The position numbers and the translations under genes are program-made. Positions 56,232 to 64,000 of a DNA stretch of 64,000 bases are shown here, piece by piece. Source of the DNA: CBDBJQ01 sp965206405 (lineage in GTDB: Bacteria > Pseudomonadota > Alphaproteobacteria > UBA8366); NCBI GenBank assembly GCA_965206405.1, contig CBDBJQ010000006.1:558001-622000 (forward strand), read 5' to 3'. Numbering within the stretch: the stretch's first letter is position 1; the number at the start of each line of letters is the position of its first letter. Under the pieces are notes generated by a model. That model searched no databases and had not been told where the DNA came from. It saw nothing but the letters and a program-made list of their open reading frames with translations.

Positions 56232-56267
56232 ATTACATTGCCGGCAAAAGAAAGCGATGGCCCGCGG

Positions 56268-57254
56268 ATGCGCGGCTCTGTCTCCATTCTCCTCACCCTT
56301 TTGCTCGCTGGCACCTTTGCCGGGAGCGCTGCCACGGCCAGTACCGCCGCCGGGGTTCCGCGGGTCGTGGCCAGCATTGTTCCGGTGCATGCGCTTGTCT
56401 CGGTTGTCATGGCGGGGCTTGGCGAGCCGGTTCTTCTTGTTCCGGCCACCGCGTCTCCGCACGATTACGCCCTCAGGCCATCGGAGGCCCGCACGCTGCA
56501 GGAAGCCGATCTGGTGATCTGGGTCGGTCCGACGCTGGAAAATGTCCTGCGCAAGCCAATCGCCGCCCTCGGATCCGAAAAGATGATCGTGACCCTGATC
56601 GACGCCCCGGGGTTGTCCTTTCCCGACTCACGCCGCCCGCAAGCCCGACGGGACGAGGGCCGGCACGGCCTCAGCCGCGGCGACGACAATCGTGACAATC
56701 ATAGCCAGCCCGACCCACACGATCACGATTTCATGCGGGATGCGCATATATGGCTCAATCCGGACAATGCCGAAACAATGATCGATGCCGTTGCCGTGGC
56801 CCTTGGCGTCAGGGACAGGGCGAATGCCGCCCGTTACACCAAAAACGCCCAGGCCGTGAAGACGAAGTTAAGGACCTTGACGGATTGGCTTGGAAAGGAG
56901 CTGCGGCCGGCGCGGGAAGCCACCTATGTGGCGTTCCACGACGCCTACGGCCATTTCACGGGCCGTTTCGGACTGAAGCCCGTTGTTGCGATCGTCTCCG
57001 GAACCGGCCGTATGCCGGGTGCCCGGAGGATTCGCGTCGTCAAGGAGACGATCGTGGCGACTGGGGCGCGTTGCGTCTTCTCTGAACCGCAATTTCCATC
57101 GCAACTGGTGCGCACGCTCACCGAGGGAACCGGTGCTAGGGTCGAGATACTCGACCCCCTTGGCGTCAATGTGGCACCCGGCCGGAGTGCTTATTTTGCG
57201 CTGCTTCGCAGCCTGGGAGAGTCGTTCCGGAAGTGCCTCGGGGTCAAGCCGTGA
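56268..57254 (+). CDS. znuA: Zinc ABC transporter substrate-binding protein ZnuA
   Basis: Periplasmic zinc-binding lipoprotein-like receptor, 328 residues, with signal peptide MRGSVSILLTLLLAGTFAGS. Zinc ligands expected of the family are seen: His in ASPHDYALRPS, His in DAHIWLNPDNAETMID and His in VAFHDAYGHFTGRF; a late acidic site is in RVEILDPLG. Between the first two is a His/Asp-rich loop (NHSQPDPHDHDF), typical of ZnuA. I start at ATG 56268; a TTG at 56238 would precede the signal peptide. The 3' end overlaps the convergent deoxyribosyltransferase gene by 11 bases. Confidence 0.94.
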   Translation: MRGSVSILLTLLLAGTFAGSAATASTAAGVPRVVASIVPVHALVSVVMAGLGEPVLLVPATASPHDYALRPSEARTLQEADLVIWVGPTLENVLRKPIAALGSEKMIVTLIDAPGLSFPDSRRPQARRDEGRHGLSRGDDNRDNHSQPDPHDHDFMRDAHIWLNPDNAETMIDAVAVALGVRDRANAARYTKNAQAVKTKLRTLTDWLGKELRPAREATYVAFHDAYGHFTGRFGLKPVVAIVSGTGRMPGARRIRVVKETIVATGARCVFSEPQFPSQLVRTLTEGTGARVEILDPLGVNVAPGRSAYFALLRSLGESFRKCLGVKP

Positions 57255-57714
57255 GCCATCGCATGAGGGCTTTTCCAGGATCCGGAATCTCCGTGATGTC
57301 GGCATACCAGTAATCCTGCCATCCCGTTTGCGGCAAGCCAGCAAACAGCATCAGGTTCAGCGGATATTCCCCGCTATCGGTGCATTTTCTGAAATCGTCC
57401 CGGAACAGGAAGATCGGTTTTTCGAGCGCGATCGCTGCGCCGAGCTCCACCATGACGCCTTCATCAGGAGGGCATCCGTTGACGACGGCGAAGATACCGT
57501 CAGCCTTGACGACGTCCTCGAGGTCGTTGCGCGCGATCTGCCACGCCACACCCGGCTGATCGATTCTGGTGCCCTGGTTGTTGCGGGCGAAGGGTTCCCA
57601 CACGTCGGCGCCGGCATCTTCGAGCGTGCGGACCAGGTCCTGGAGCGGGCCCGCCTTCTGCTGTGCCGAGAAACCGTAGGGATTTGCGAGATAGAGAGAT
57701 TTGCAGTCTGTCAT
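57244..57714 (-). CDS. Nucleoside 2-deoxyribosyltransferase-like protein
   Basis: A 156-residue protein with the family start KSLYLANPYGFS, then VWEPFARNNQ and the active-site-like pair DLEDVVKADGIFAVVNG and PPDEGVMVELGAAIAL, with the catalytic Glu in VELG. Such enzymes move deoxyribose between bases or hydrolyse deoxynucleoside monophosphates (DNPH1-like), in nucleotide salvage. The YWYADITEI segment near the end is compatible. Transferase versus hydrolase cannot be decided from sequence. Convergent with znuA, overlapping by 11 bases. Confidence 0.85.
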   Translation of the reverse strand: MTDCKSLYLANPYGFSAQQKAGPLQDLVRTLEDAGADVWEPFARNNQGTRIDQPGVAWQIARNDLEDVVKADGIFAVVNGCPPDEGVMVELGAAIALEKPIFLFRDDFRKCTDSGEYPLNLMLFAGLPQTGWQDYWYADITEIPDPGKALMRWLTA

Positions 57715-57881
57715 CGAAATTCCTCATCGCAGTCGAGACGTCGGGATCCGGAGTAGCACCCGCAGATGCCTACCCTTCGGGGATATCGCCGGTGCTTTCT
57801 GCTATAAGATCGGGAAATTATAAAACTGGAAAATCTGGCATTTCCTGCGAACAGACAAGGGAACGGCAAAGGAGAACACAG

Positions 57882-58892
57882 TTGGCGGCAGAGGAACCGG
57901 TCGGGGAAATACTCAAGCGCCATCTTCGCGATCCTCGGAGCACGTTCAGCGTTGGCGGTTTCGGGGCGATCGGGGAATTTGCCCGGGATCCCGAAGAGCC
58001 CCTGGAGGAAGAGTCCCTGGACTCCGTAGCCTCGGGAATTCTGGCCGTTGCCACTGGCCGCGGTGCCCTGCGCATCGCAATCGACGAGTTTAAGGACAAG
58101 ATCGAGCCCCGAACCTATGAAATTCCCTCACCCCGCTCCGGTCACTGGCAGCACGGGGTCGTGTTCTGTCTTCCTGCCGTGCTGGCGCGCTCCCGGCGGT
58201 GCACCGTGCTTACCGAACTGGGTCCTGACCGCGAAGCGATCCGCGCCGAAGATCGCGATGCGACACTCTTCGATATGGGCGCCAGCGTCGCCAATGTGGA
58301 TTTCTGCATCAGAACCCGGGATCCGGTGCTGTTGGGGATTCTGCGGCGCGCCTGCGGCCTGCCGCTGATCGGCGCTAAAAACGAGGCGATAGAGGCGATT
58401 ATCGATTCCAGCCCGCATCGCGTCATTGTCTCCCGGTTCGCCCGCATCGAGGTATTCCAGGAGATCAGCCGAATCCGCACGCCTGAGGGCCCGCACACCC
58501 ATCTTCTGCCAAAGCTACTTGCTTCCGGACGCACCCATTCGGCGCACATACCGGTGCCCCGGCACAGCCTGCCCTGCCTCAGCCTCTATCCCGAACATCC
58601 CCTGGGCGTCGCGCGGTGCGGTGCGGACGGCGAGAAAGCCGCGGCCGCTTTCGAAACTTTGTTGCGGCGCTGGTCGGCGCCGGAATATTACCGGGAGAAA
58701 ACCCGTGCCCGATGCGGCCTGGACAGGGGTGTGGCGCCGGAAGACTACCGCGCCCCCGGGACGCGACTGGGCCGTGCCGCACTCAGGATGGCGATCAGGG
58801 AGCGCGGGCATGCCGGCGGGGATTCGCCGCTTCTCGCCCGGTGGGCCGAGGCATTCGATGGCGGTTATCACAGCCAGCGCGAAGAAGACTGA
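57882..58892 (+). CDS. Conserved-looking protein of unknown function
   Basis: A 336-residue protein from TTG at 57882, chosen because AAAGGAG lies 8 bases upstream. It has no signal peptide and no membrane span. Distinct stretches are FSVGGFGAIGEFARDPEEP (near residue 20), GHWQHGVVFCLPAVLA (near 90), MGASVANVDFCIRTRD, and a His-rich EGPHTHLLPKLLASGRTHSA (around 205-225) that could bind metal. I do not recognise the family. Codon composition is like the core genes, so no transfer signal. It is separated by 167 bases from the deoxyribosyltransferase gene. The first 73 codons of the longer open frame have no ribosome-binding site and are probably untranslated. Confidence 0.6.
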   Translation: MAAEEPVGEILKRHLRDPRSTFSVGGFGAIGEFARDPEEPLEEESLDSVASGILAVATGRGALRIAIDEFKDKIEPRTYEIPSPRSGHWQHGVVFCLPAVLARSRRCTVLTELGPDREAIRAEDRDATLFDMGASVANVDFCIRTRDPVLLGILRRACGLPLIGAKNEAIEAIIDSSPHRVIVSRFARIEVFQEISRIRTPEGPHTHLLPKLLASGRTHSAHIPVPRHSLPCLSLYPEHPLGVARCGADGEKAAAAFETLLRRWSAPEYYREKTRARCGLDRGVAPEDYRAPGTRLGRAALRMAIRERGHAGGDSPLLARWAEAFDGGYHSQREED

Positions 58893-58931
58893 TTGCCGTT
58901 CGCCGCAAGTCTTTCCGCAAATCTTTTCACA

Positions 58932-58975
58932 GGTCGTTTCGCGGTCGTTTCGCGGTCGTTTCGCGGTCGTTTCGC
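58932..58975 (+). repeat. Four tandem 11-bp repeats
   Basis: Unit GGTCGTTTCGC repeats perfectly at 58932, 58943, 58954 and 58965. It lies 40 bases after the preceding gene and 105 bases before mlaA. It has no hairpin and no spacers, so it is a tandem repeat, not an array. Confidence 0.92.
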
Positions 58976-59080
58976 GGGCCTTTTCGTGTTTGCGCAATGG
59001 CGTTTTTCGCCCTACGGTTTATGGTGGATATCGTCATAATCAGAGTGCGTATCTGACATCAGGATATAAGGTCTGGCCTT

Positions 59081-59938
59081 ATGGACTCCCCGGATCTGAC
59101 GATCAACGGCATGATGCGTGCAAAACGGTATGTGGGAAACCGGCAGACTGGTCGGCACATCCGTAGGCATGGGAAAATCTTCGGGCCATATGCGGCCGCG
59201 GCGTTGCTGACTCTGGCGCTGACCTGCTGTACTTCTCCGAAGGGCACCACTGCGGTCGAGGATCCCCTCGAGCCTGTCAACCGGGCCGTCTTTGCCTTCA
59301 ACACCGCAATCGACAAGGTGGCCGTGAGGCCGGCTACCGAGGTCTACGATACGCTCATCCCCGGTTTTGTCCGCGGACGAATCCGCGATTTTCTGTTTTT
59401 CCTGAAGACTCCGGTCATCCTGACCAACGATCTGCTCCAGGCCGATGGCGACCGGGCGGCCGTGACCACGGGCCGGTTCGTGGTTAATGCGATCGCCGGC
59501 ATGGGCGGGCTGGTCGATATGGCGAAGAGGATGGGCGCTCCGGGGCACAACAATGGGTTTGCGCAAACCTTTACTGTCTGGGGTGTCGGATCCGGCCCTT
59601 ATCTCGTCCTACCCCTGCTTGGTCCATCAACAGTGACGGATGCGACGGGAGCGGTCGTTGACTGGGCGGTTGATCCGCTGCGATGGGATATCGACGAGGA
59701 TACCTTTACGGTGGCGCGAGCTGGTCTCGAAGGCCTTGAGAGGCGCGCCGCCCTTCTCGGTGTGCTCGACAATCTCGAGAAGACGTCGGTGGATTACTAT
59801 ATCGCTGTCCAGAGCTCGTACATGCAGAGACGGCAGGCCGTCCTGGACAAGCGCGATCCCGATGCGCCCTCTGATCCGCAATATCGCGACCTCGATATAC
59901 CGGATGCGGAAGCCGATACCCCGCAGATACCCAAATGA
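59081..59938 (+). CDS. mlaA: Phospholipid-binding lipoprotein MlaA (VacJ)
   Basis: Outer-membrane lipoprotein that removes misplaced phospholipids from the outer leaflet. The signal ends in the lipobox-like LTLALTCC, with lipidation at Cys49 or Cys50. The family core follows: DPLEPVNRAVFAFNTAIDKV, then RIRDFLFFLKTPVILTNDLL, GRFVVNAIAGMGGLVDMAKR and GSGPYLVLPLLGPSTVTDAT. The 285-residue length is typical. AAGG lies 9 bases before ATG 59081; a later ATG at 59111 is possible. A strong terminator follows. No mlaBCDEF genes are in the window. Confidence 0.93.
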   Translation: MDSPDLTINGMMRAKRYVGNRQTGRHIRRHGKIFGPYAAAALLTLALTCCTSPKGTTAVEDPLEPVNRAVFAFNTAIDKVAVRPATEVYDTLIPGFVRGRIRDFLFFLKTPVILTNDLLQADGDRAAVTTGRFVVNAIAGMGGLVDMAKRMGAPGHNNGFAQTFTVWGVGSGPYLVLPLLGPSTVTDATGAVVDWAVDPLRWDIDEDTFTVARAGLEGLERRAALLGVLDNLEKTSVDYYIAVQSSYMQRRQAVLDKRDPDAPSDPQYRDLDIPDAEADTPQIPK

Positions 59939-60010
59939 CACCAAAATATCCCAATGACACCGGGGGTGGCATCGGGGAAACACGGGCGTGGGTCGGCGAG
60001 GAAAGAAATC

Positions 60011-60037
60011 TGCCCGCCGGGCGCCGGGCACTTTTTT
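60011..60037 (+). terminator. Rho-independent terminator after mlaA
   Basis: TGCCCG (60011-60016) pairs with CGGGCA (60025-60030), and a C plus six T residues follow. It lies 72 bases after the mlaA stop and 8 bases before the convergent ettA stop. Confidence 0.7.
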
Positions 60038-60044
60038 AGGCGCA

Positions 60045-61739
60045 TCAGCGCGTCAGCGGCCGGTATTTGATCCTGTTGGGTCGGTCGACCGCATCGTCGC
60101 CGAGACGCCGCCGCCGATCGTCCTCGTAATCCTGGTAGTTGCCCTCGAACCAGACGACCCGGCTGTCGCCTTCATAGGCGAGAATGTGCGTTGCGATGCG
60201 GTCGAGAAACCAACGATCGTGGCTGATAAGAAGCACACATCCGGCGAAGTTCAGAAGGGCCTCCTCGAGGGCGCGAAGCGTGTCCACGTCGAGGTCGTTG
60301 GTTGGCTCGTCGAGCAGCATCAGGTTTGCACCCGAACGCATCATCCGGGCCAGGTGGACCCGGTTGCGCTCGCCACCCGACAGCTGGCCGACCTTCTTCT
60401 GCTGATCGGGGCCCTTGAAGTTGAAGGCACCGACATAGGCTCGGCTCGCTATCTGCCGCTTGCCGAGCAGGATCTCGTCCTCGCCCTGGCTAATCTCCTC
60501 CCAGACGGTCTTGGCCGGGTCGAGTGCGTCACGGGACTGGTCGACATAGCCGAGCCGGACGGAATCGCCGAGCTTGAGTGCACCGCCATCCGGGGCCTCC
60601 TGGCCGGTAATCATCCGCAACAGGGTCGTCTTGCCGGATCCGTTCGGCCCGATCATCCCGACGATGCCGCCCGGAGGAAGTCTGAAGTTCAGATCGTCGA
60701 TCAGCAGGACGTTGCCGTAGCCCTTCCTGAGATGAACGGCCTCGACGACGAGATCGCCGAGCCTCGGTCCCGGTGGGATCACGATCTGGCCAGAATCCGG
60801 CGCCTGGTCGGTAGCTTCTGCGAGCAAGGTCTCGTAGGCTTGGATCCGGGCTTTCGACTTGGCCTGGCGCGCTCGGGGGCTGGCCGCGATCCATTCCTGT
60901 TCGCGGGCGAGCGTGCGCAGACGGGCCGTGGCTTCCCGCTCCTCGTGTCGCAGTCGCTCCTGTTTCTGCTTCAACCAGGCCGAGTAGTTGCCCTCGAACG
61001 GAATCGCACGGCCACGGTCGATCTCGAGAATCCATCCTGTGATGTTGTCGAGAAAGTAGCGGTCGTGGGTGACCATGACGACCGTGCCGGGATATTCCGC
61101 GAGATGTTGCTCCAGCCAGGCAACGGACTCCGGGTCGAGATGGTTGGTGGGTTCGTCGAGCAGAAGAATGTCGGGCTTCTGGAGAAGCAAGCGGCAGAGG
61201 GCGACACGCCGGCGTTCGCCGCCGGAAAGCGCGTCGACACCAATCTCCCCGGGCGGGCATCTGAGCGCGTCCATGGCAATCTCGACGGTGCGATCCAGAT
61301 CCCAGCTCCCGGCCGCGTCGATCCGTTCCTGGAGCTCTCCCTGCTCCTCGATGAGTGCCGTCATCTCGTCGGCGTCTTCGGTCTCTCCAATCCGAGCGCT
61401 GACCGCTTCGAAACGGTCGACCAGAGCCTTCTGCTCGGCGAGACCTTCGAGCGCGTTTCCGGAGACGGTCTTGTCGGGATCGAGCATCGGTTCCTGGGGC
61501 AGGTAGCCAACGCGGGTGCCGCTGGCGGGCCTGGCCTCGCCGGAGAATTCGTCATCGAGCCCCGCCATGATGCGTAGCAGGGTCGATTTTCCGGCGCCGT
61601 TGTGGCCAAGCACGCCGATCTTGGCTCCGGGCAGAAAGGCGAGTGTGACGTGGCTGAGAAGCTCGCGCCCGCCAGGGAAGGATTTGACCAAATCCCTTAT
61701 GGCGTAGACATACTGAGGGGAGGCCACGGCAATATCCAC
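60045..61739 (-). CDS. ettA: Energy-dependent translational throttle protein EttA (ABC-F)
   Basis: A soluble twin-ATPase that binds the ribosome E site and gates the first elongation steps. The two Walker A motifs are GVLGHNGAGKSTLLRIMAG and GMIGPNGSGKTTLLRMITG; the signatures are LSGGERRRVALCRLLLQ and LSGGERNRVHLARMM. The linker carries the EttA-type arm and QERLRHEEREATARLRTLAR. The 564-residue length and close match of the PQYVYAIRDLVKSFPGG start to EttA separate it from Uup and other ABC-F proteins. The start is GTG 61739 or GTG 61727. Divergent from the acyltransferase gene. Confidence 0.93.
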   Translation of the reverse strand: MDIAVASPQYVYAIRDLVKSFPGGRELLSHVTLAFLPGAKIGVLGHNGAGKSTLLRIMAGLDDEFSGEARPASGTRVGYLPQEPMLDPDKTVSGNALEGLAEQKALVDRFEAVSARIGETEDADEMTALIEEQGELQERIDAAGSWDLDRTVEIAMDALRCPPGEIGVDALSGGERRRVALCRLLLQKPDILLLDEPTNHLDPESVAWLEQHLAEYPGTVVMVTHDRYFLDNITGWILEIDRGRAIPFEGNYSAWLKQKQERLRHEEREATARLRTLAREQEWIAASPRARQAKSKARIQAYETLLAEATDQAPDSGQIVIPPGPRLGDLVVEAVHLRKGYGNVLLIDDLNFRLPPGGIVGMIGPNGSGKTTLLRMITGQEAPDGGALKLGDSVRLGYVDQSRDALDPAKTVWEEISQGEDEILLGKRQIASRAYVGAFNFKGPDQQKKVGQLSGGERNRVHLARMMRSGANLMLLDEPTNDLDVDTLRALEEALLNFAGCVLLISHDRWFLDRIATHILAYEGDSRVVWFEGNYQDYEDDRRRRLGDDAVDRPNRIKYRPLTR

Positions 61740-61793
61740 AGGTTACGAGAAGGCAATACGGCGAGTGTTTAGCGAATCGAATGCTTCCGGGCA

Positions 61794-62765
61794 ATGCGCA
61801 TGAAGCGTGATCCGGTGCGACGCCTGCGTTATTTCATCGAGGCGCTGGCGGTGCGTACCGCCGTTGCGGCCAGCTCCCGGCTGACCCCCGAACAGGCCTC
61901 CGGCCTTGGGGGGTGGCTGTTTCGTGTCTGCGGGCCGTTGCTGCCGACTTCCCGGCGTATTGACGAAAATCTGCGTCTCGCTTTGCCGGAGCTCGACCGC
62001 GCCGAACGCCGTGCCATGGCGCGGCGGGTTTTCGACAATGTGGGACGCACCTTTTTCGAATACCCGCACCTCGAGGCGCTGACCGATCTGACCCGAGGCT
62101 ATGTGGAGGATGTTAGCCTGGAGGATGCACTCGGCATTATTGTCGGCGACGGTTCCAAAAACCGCCTGCAGGGGCCGCTGATCTTTATCTCGGGGCATTG
62201 TGCGAACTGGGAGCTGCTCCCGCTGTTCGCCAATCGAAGCATGGGCCTCGACCTTCTCACTGTATTCCGTGAACCGAACAATCCGCGCGTGGCCCGCATT
62301 CTCGGCCGGTTGCGCGACGTCGCCGGGGCGCGTCGTACCGGCAAGGGACAGGACACCAGCCGGACCCTGCTGCGCGAGCTACGTAACGGCGGCAGTGTTG
62401 GGTTTCTGGTCGATCAGAAGTTGGACGACGGTATCAAGGTCAAATTCTTCTCCCTGCCGGCGATGACGATGGATGCCGGAATCCGGATGGCTTTGCGGTT
62501 TTCCTGCCGGGTGGTGCCGGTGCATGTGGAGCGAATCTCGGGTTGCCGTTTCCGCATCGTCTTTGACAAGCCACTCGATCTTGCCGGCTGCGACAGCGAC
62601 AAGGCCACGGTCGCGGCGCTCGTGCAGGAGGTCAACGATATGATCGAGGGATGGGTGCGGGCGCGACCGGACCAATGGCTGTGGCTACACCGGCGCTGGC
62701 CGAAGGAGGTCTACGACCGGTTGCGCAACGAGGATCGCGCCCAGGACGGGACGGCCACGTCATAG
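61794..62765 (+). CDS. Lipid A biosynthesis acyltransferase (LpxL/HtrB family)
   Basis: Membrane-associated acyltransferase that adds a secondary fatty acid to the Kdo-lipid A precursor. The HX4E catalytic motif is H135/E140 in ISGHCANWELLPLF, followed by VFREPNNPRVARIL, GGSVGFLVDQKLDDGIKVKF and a C-terminal DQWLWLHRRWP, all family blocks. At 323 residues it is somewhat longer than usual. Divergent from ettA; the next feature is a tRNA on the opposite strand. LpxL versus LpxM or LpxP specificity cannot be told from sequence. Confidence 0.88.
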   Translation: MRMKRDPVRRLRYFIEALAVRTAVAASSRLTPEQASGLGGWLFRVCGPLLPTSRRIDENLRLALPELDRAERRAMARRVFDNVGRTFFEYPHLEALTDLTRGYVEDVSLEDALGIIVGDGSKNRLQGPLIFISGHCANWELLPLFANRSMGLDLLTVFREPNNPRVARILGRLRDVAGARRTGKGQDTSRTLLRELRNGGSVGFLVDQKLDDGIKVKFFSLPAMTMDAGIRMALRFSCRVVPVHVERISGCRFRIVFDKPLDLAGCDSDKATVAALVQEVNDMIEGWVRARPDQWLWLHRRWPKEVYDRLRNEDRAQDGTATS

Positions 62766-62833
62766 CAGCCTGTCGCAACTGCGTTGCCGCAGCCTCTTGC
62801 GGCTGTGTCGTCAATGCCTGGAAGAGCGAGCGG

Positions 62834-62910
62834 TGGTGGGCCCGGCAGGATTCGAACCCGCGACATGACCGTTATGAGCGGTCCGTTCTAACCAACTGAA
62901 CTACGGGCCC
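62834..62910 (-). tRNA. tRNA with CAU anticodon, probably tRNA-Ile2
   Basis: On the minus strand the acceptor stem GGGCCCG pairs with CGGGCCC, followed by A and an encoded CCA. The D stem is GTTC/GAAC, the anticodon stem GACCG/CGGTC closes the loop CTCATAA (anticodon CAU), and the T arm has GCGGG/CCTGC with TTCGAAT. Total 77 nt. CAU belongs to initiator Met, elongator Met, or Ile2 (C34 modified to lysidine by TilS). The paired C-G first base pair excludes a typical initiator. The anticodon stem resembles alphaproteobacterial Ile2 more than elongator Met, so I favour Ile2. A compensatory D-stem pair (T-A) is noted. Confidence 0.85.
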
Positions 62911-63014
62911 CGCCTTCCGCATCGCTATCATAGATAGCAGGTTAGGGGGCAAGCCGACAATCAGGCGGCGTGACCGGGGACACCCGTGATCGGCGTGCCT
63001 GCAGGCGGATGGCA

Positions 63015-63046
63015 CCCGCAGACGCGCTGGCCGCGTGTGGGTTTTT
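63015..63046 (+). terminator. Possible terminator at the 3' end of rpoD
   Basis: On the plus strand an ACGCG/CGCGT stem (63022-63026, 63032-63036) lies inside outer CCC/GGG pairs and is followed by five T residues. It would stop plus-strand transcription entering rpoD. Confidence 0.35.
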
Positions 63047-64000
63047 ATTCGAAGAAGGTTTTGAGTTTCCGCGACCGGTTCGGGTGCTTCAGCTTGCGCA
63101 GAGCCTTGGCTTCGATCTGCCGGATCCGCTCGCGGGTCACCGAGAACTGCTTGCCGACCTCCTCGAGGGTGTGGTCCTGCAGCATGCCGATGCCGAAGCG
63201 CATCCTGAGAACCCGCTCCTCGCGGGCGGTGAGACTCGACAGCGCCTGAGTCGTGGTTTCCCGCAGGTTCGACTGGGTTGCCGCCTCCGAAGGCATGATG
63301 ACATTCTTGTCCTCGATCAAGTCACCGAGATAGCTGTCCTCTTCCTCACCGATCGGCGTTTCCAGACTGACCGGCTCCTTGGAAATTTTCAGCACCTTGC
63401 GGACCTTGTCGACCGGCATGTTGAGCTTGCCGGCAAGCTCTTCCGCCGTCGGCTCCCGGCCGATCTCCTGCACCATCTGGCGGGAGGTGCGCACGAGCTT
63501 GTTTATGGTCTCGATCATGTGGACCGGGATGCGGATCGTCCGCGCCTGGTCGGCGATCGAGCGGGTGATGGCTTGGCGGATCCACCAGGTAGCGTAGGTG
63601 GAGAACTTGTAGCCGCGACGGTACTCGAATTTGTCGACTGCTTTCATCAGGCCGATGTTGCCTTCCTGGATCAGATCGGGGAACTGCAGGCCGCGGTTCG
63701 AGTACTTCTTCGAGATCGAGATCACGAGCCGCAGGTTGGCCTCCACCATTTCCTTCTTGGCGCGCGCTGCTTCCCGCTGGCCCTTCTTGACCTCCCGGAC
63801 GATGCGGCGGAACTCGGGCACCGGCATGGCCACGGTGTTGGCGATCTCGTTGATCGTCATCCAGGCTGTGGCGATTCTCTCCTGATGCTTGCATGCGAAG
63901 GTGTTCCAGGCCCGTTTCCGGAGGCTTTTGATGTGGGCGAACCAGTCCGGATCGAGCTCATGGCCGAAATAATTGTCGAGGAACTCCTTGCGGTCGATGC
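63045..64000 (-). CDS. rpoD: RNA polymerase sigma factor RpoD, 5' end outside window
   Basis: The primary sigma-70 factor, C-terminal 318 residues, reading through the right edge. Region 2 is clear: EANLRLVISISKKYSNRGLQ, LIQEGNIGLMKAVDKFEYRR, GYKFSTYATWWIRQAITRSI. Region 3 includes IPVHMIETINKLVRTSRQM. Region 4 ends in the HTH LEEVGKQFSVTRERIRQIEA with KALRKLKHPNRSRKL and the stop at 63045. The segment further in (ELDPDWFAHIKSL, near 63930) belongs to the region between 1.2 and 2, which shows that the gene continues past the edge. An internal ATG at 63860 is not the start. Confidence 0.96.
   Translation of the reverse strand, partial: IDRKEFLDNYFGHELDPDWFAHIKSLRKRAWNTFACKHQERIATAWMTINEIANTVAMPVPEFRRIVREVKKGQREAARAKKEMVEANLRLVISISKKYSNRGLQFPDLIQEGNIGLMKAVDKFEYRRGYKFSTYATWWIRQAITRSIADQARTIRIPVHMIETINKLVRTSRQMVQEIGREPTAEELAGKLNMPVDKVRKVLKISKEPVSLETPIGEEEDSYLGDLIEDKNVIMPSEAATQSNLRETTTQALSSLTAREERVLRMRFGIGMLQDHTLEEVGKQFSVTRERIRQIEAKALRKLKHPNRSRKLKTFFE

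Noticed and set aside
57663..57881. N-terminal extension of the unknown gene from 57663
   Set aside because: It overlaps the opposite-strand deoxyribosyltransferase gene and has no ribosome-binding site; TTG 57882 follows AAAGGAG.
58932..58975. CRISPR-like array
   Set aside because: Units are 11 bp, contiguous and without spacers; no cas gene is visible. The same holds for the repeats at 13311 and 14496.
62834..62910. tRNA as attachment site of an integrated element
   Set aside because: No integrase gene, no duplicated tRNA 3' end and no foreign composition next to it; the neighbours are core genes.

Overview
The window reads as a chromosomal segment of a high-GC alphaproteobacterium, most likely Rhodospirillales-like. 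This is inferred from gene content and order: class I lysyl-tRNA synthetase, CobS/CobT cobaltochelatase with an adjacent J-domain gene, aroK-aroB beside xerD-accA, secA-ppiC-argJ-nudix, a DUF1178/ubiG/lysC block, and hisS-prfA-prmC-DUF4167-clpB. No ribosomal RNA or marker gene fixes the genus. There is one tRNA gene and no CRISPR array or prophage.

Layout. 1-9.5 kb: a DinG-like Fe-S helicase cut by the left edge, lysK, a class IV aminotransferase, a tandem pair of HAD-like genes, and methylmalonyl-CoA mutase scpA. 9.5-19.5 kb: rpmB, tgt, then on the minus strand a small membrane protein, a 689-residue exported protein, xerD and accA. Divergent from these is aroK-aroB-CorC-DUF2889, whose genes overlap or abut. 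19.6-29.6 kb: J-domain protein, cobS, cobT, then secA (minus) divergent from a parvulin isomerase, argJ and a GNAT-Nudix fusion.

29.6-38.0 kb is the accessory part: an AT-richer island bounded by inverted IS4-family ends and by a 5-base direct repeat. It carries a three-gene restriction-modification-like operon: an adenine-methyltransferase-fold protein without the NPPY motif, a full NPPY methyltransferase with a Cys-rich insert, and a GIY-YIG/SF2-helicase protein. Beside it lie a decayed IS1380-family element with an intact TTAG target duplication and a truncated IS256-family transposase. The island interrupts an otherwise ordinary housekeeping neighbourhood.

38-64 kb returns to core genes: a membrane protein and an NDUFAF5-like methyltransferase, a four-domain rhodanese protein, glutaredoxin, a Nit-type amidase, a second methyltransferase, DUF1178, ubiG, lysC, a short RodZ-like protein, hisS, prfA, prmC, DUF4167 and clpB. 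Then come the zinc-uptake module (zur-znuC-znuB against znuA with AT-rich operator-like sequence between), a nucleoside deoxyribosyltransferase-like gene, an unrecognised gene, mlaA, ettA, a lipid A acyltransferase, a CAU-anticodon tRNA and rpoD (cut by the right edge).

A second theme is the number of short direct tandem repeats (10-16 bp units) at gene starts and ends, and inside xerD and the 689-residue gene. These look like replication-slippage products and may vary between strains.
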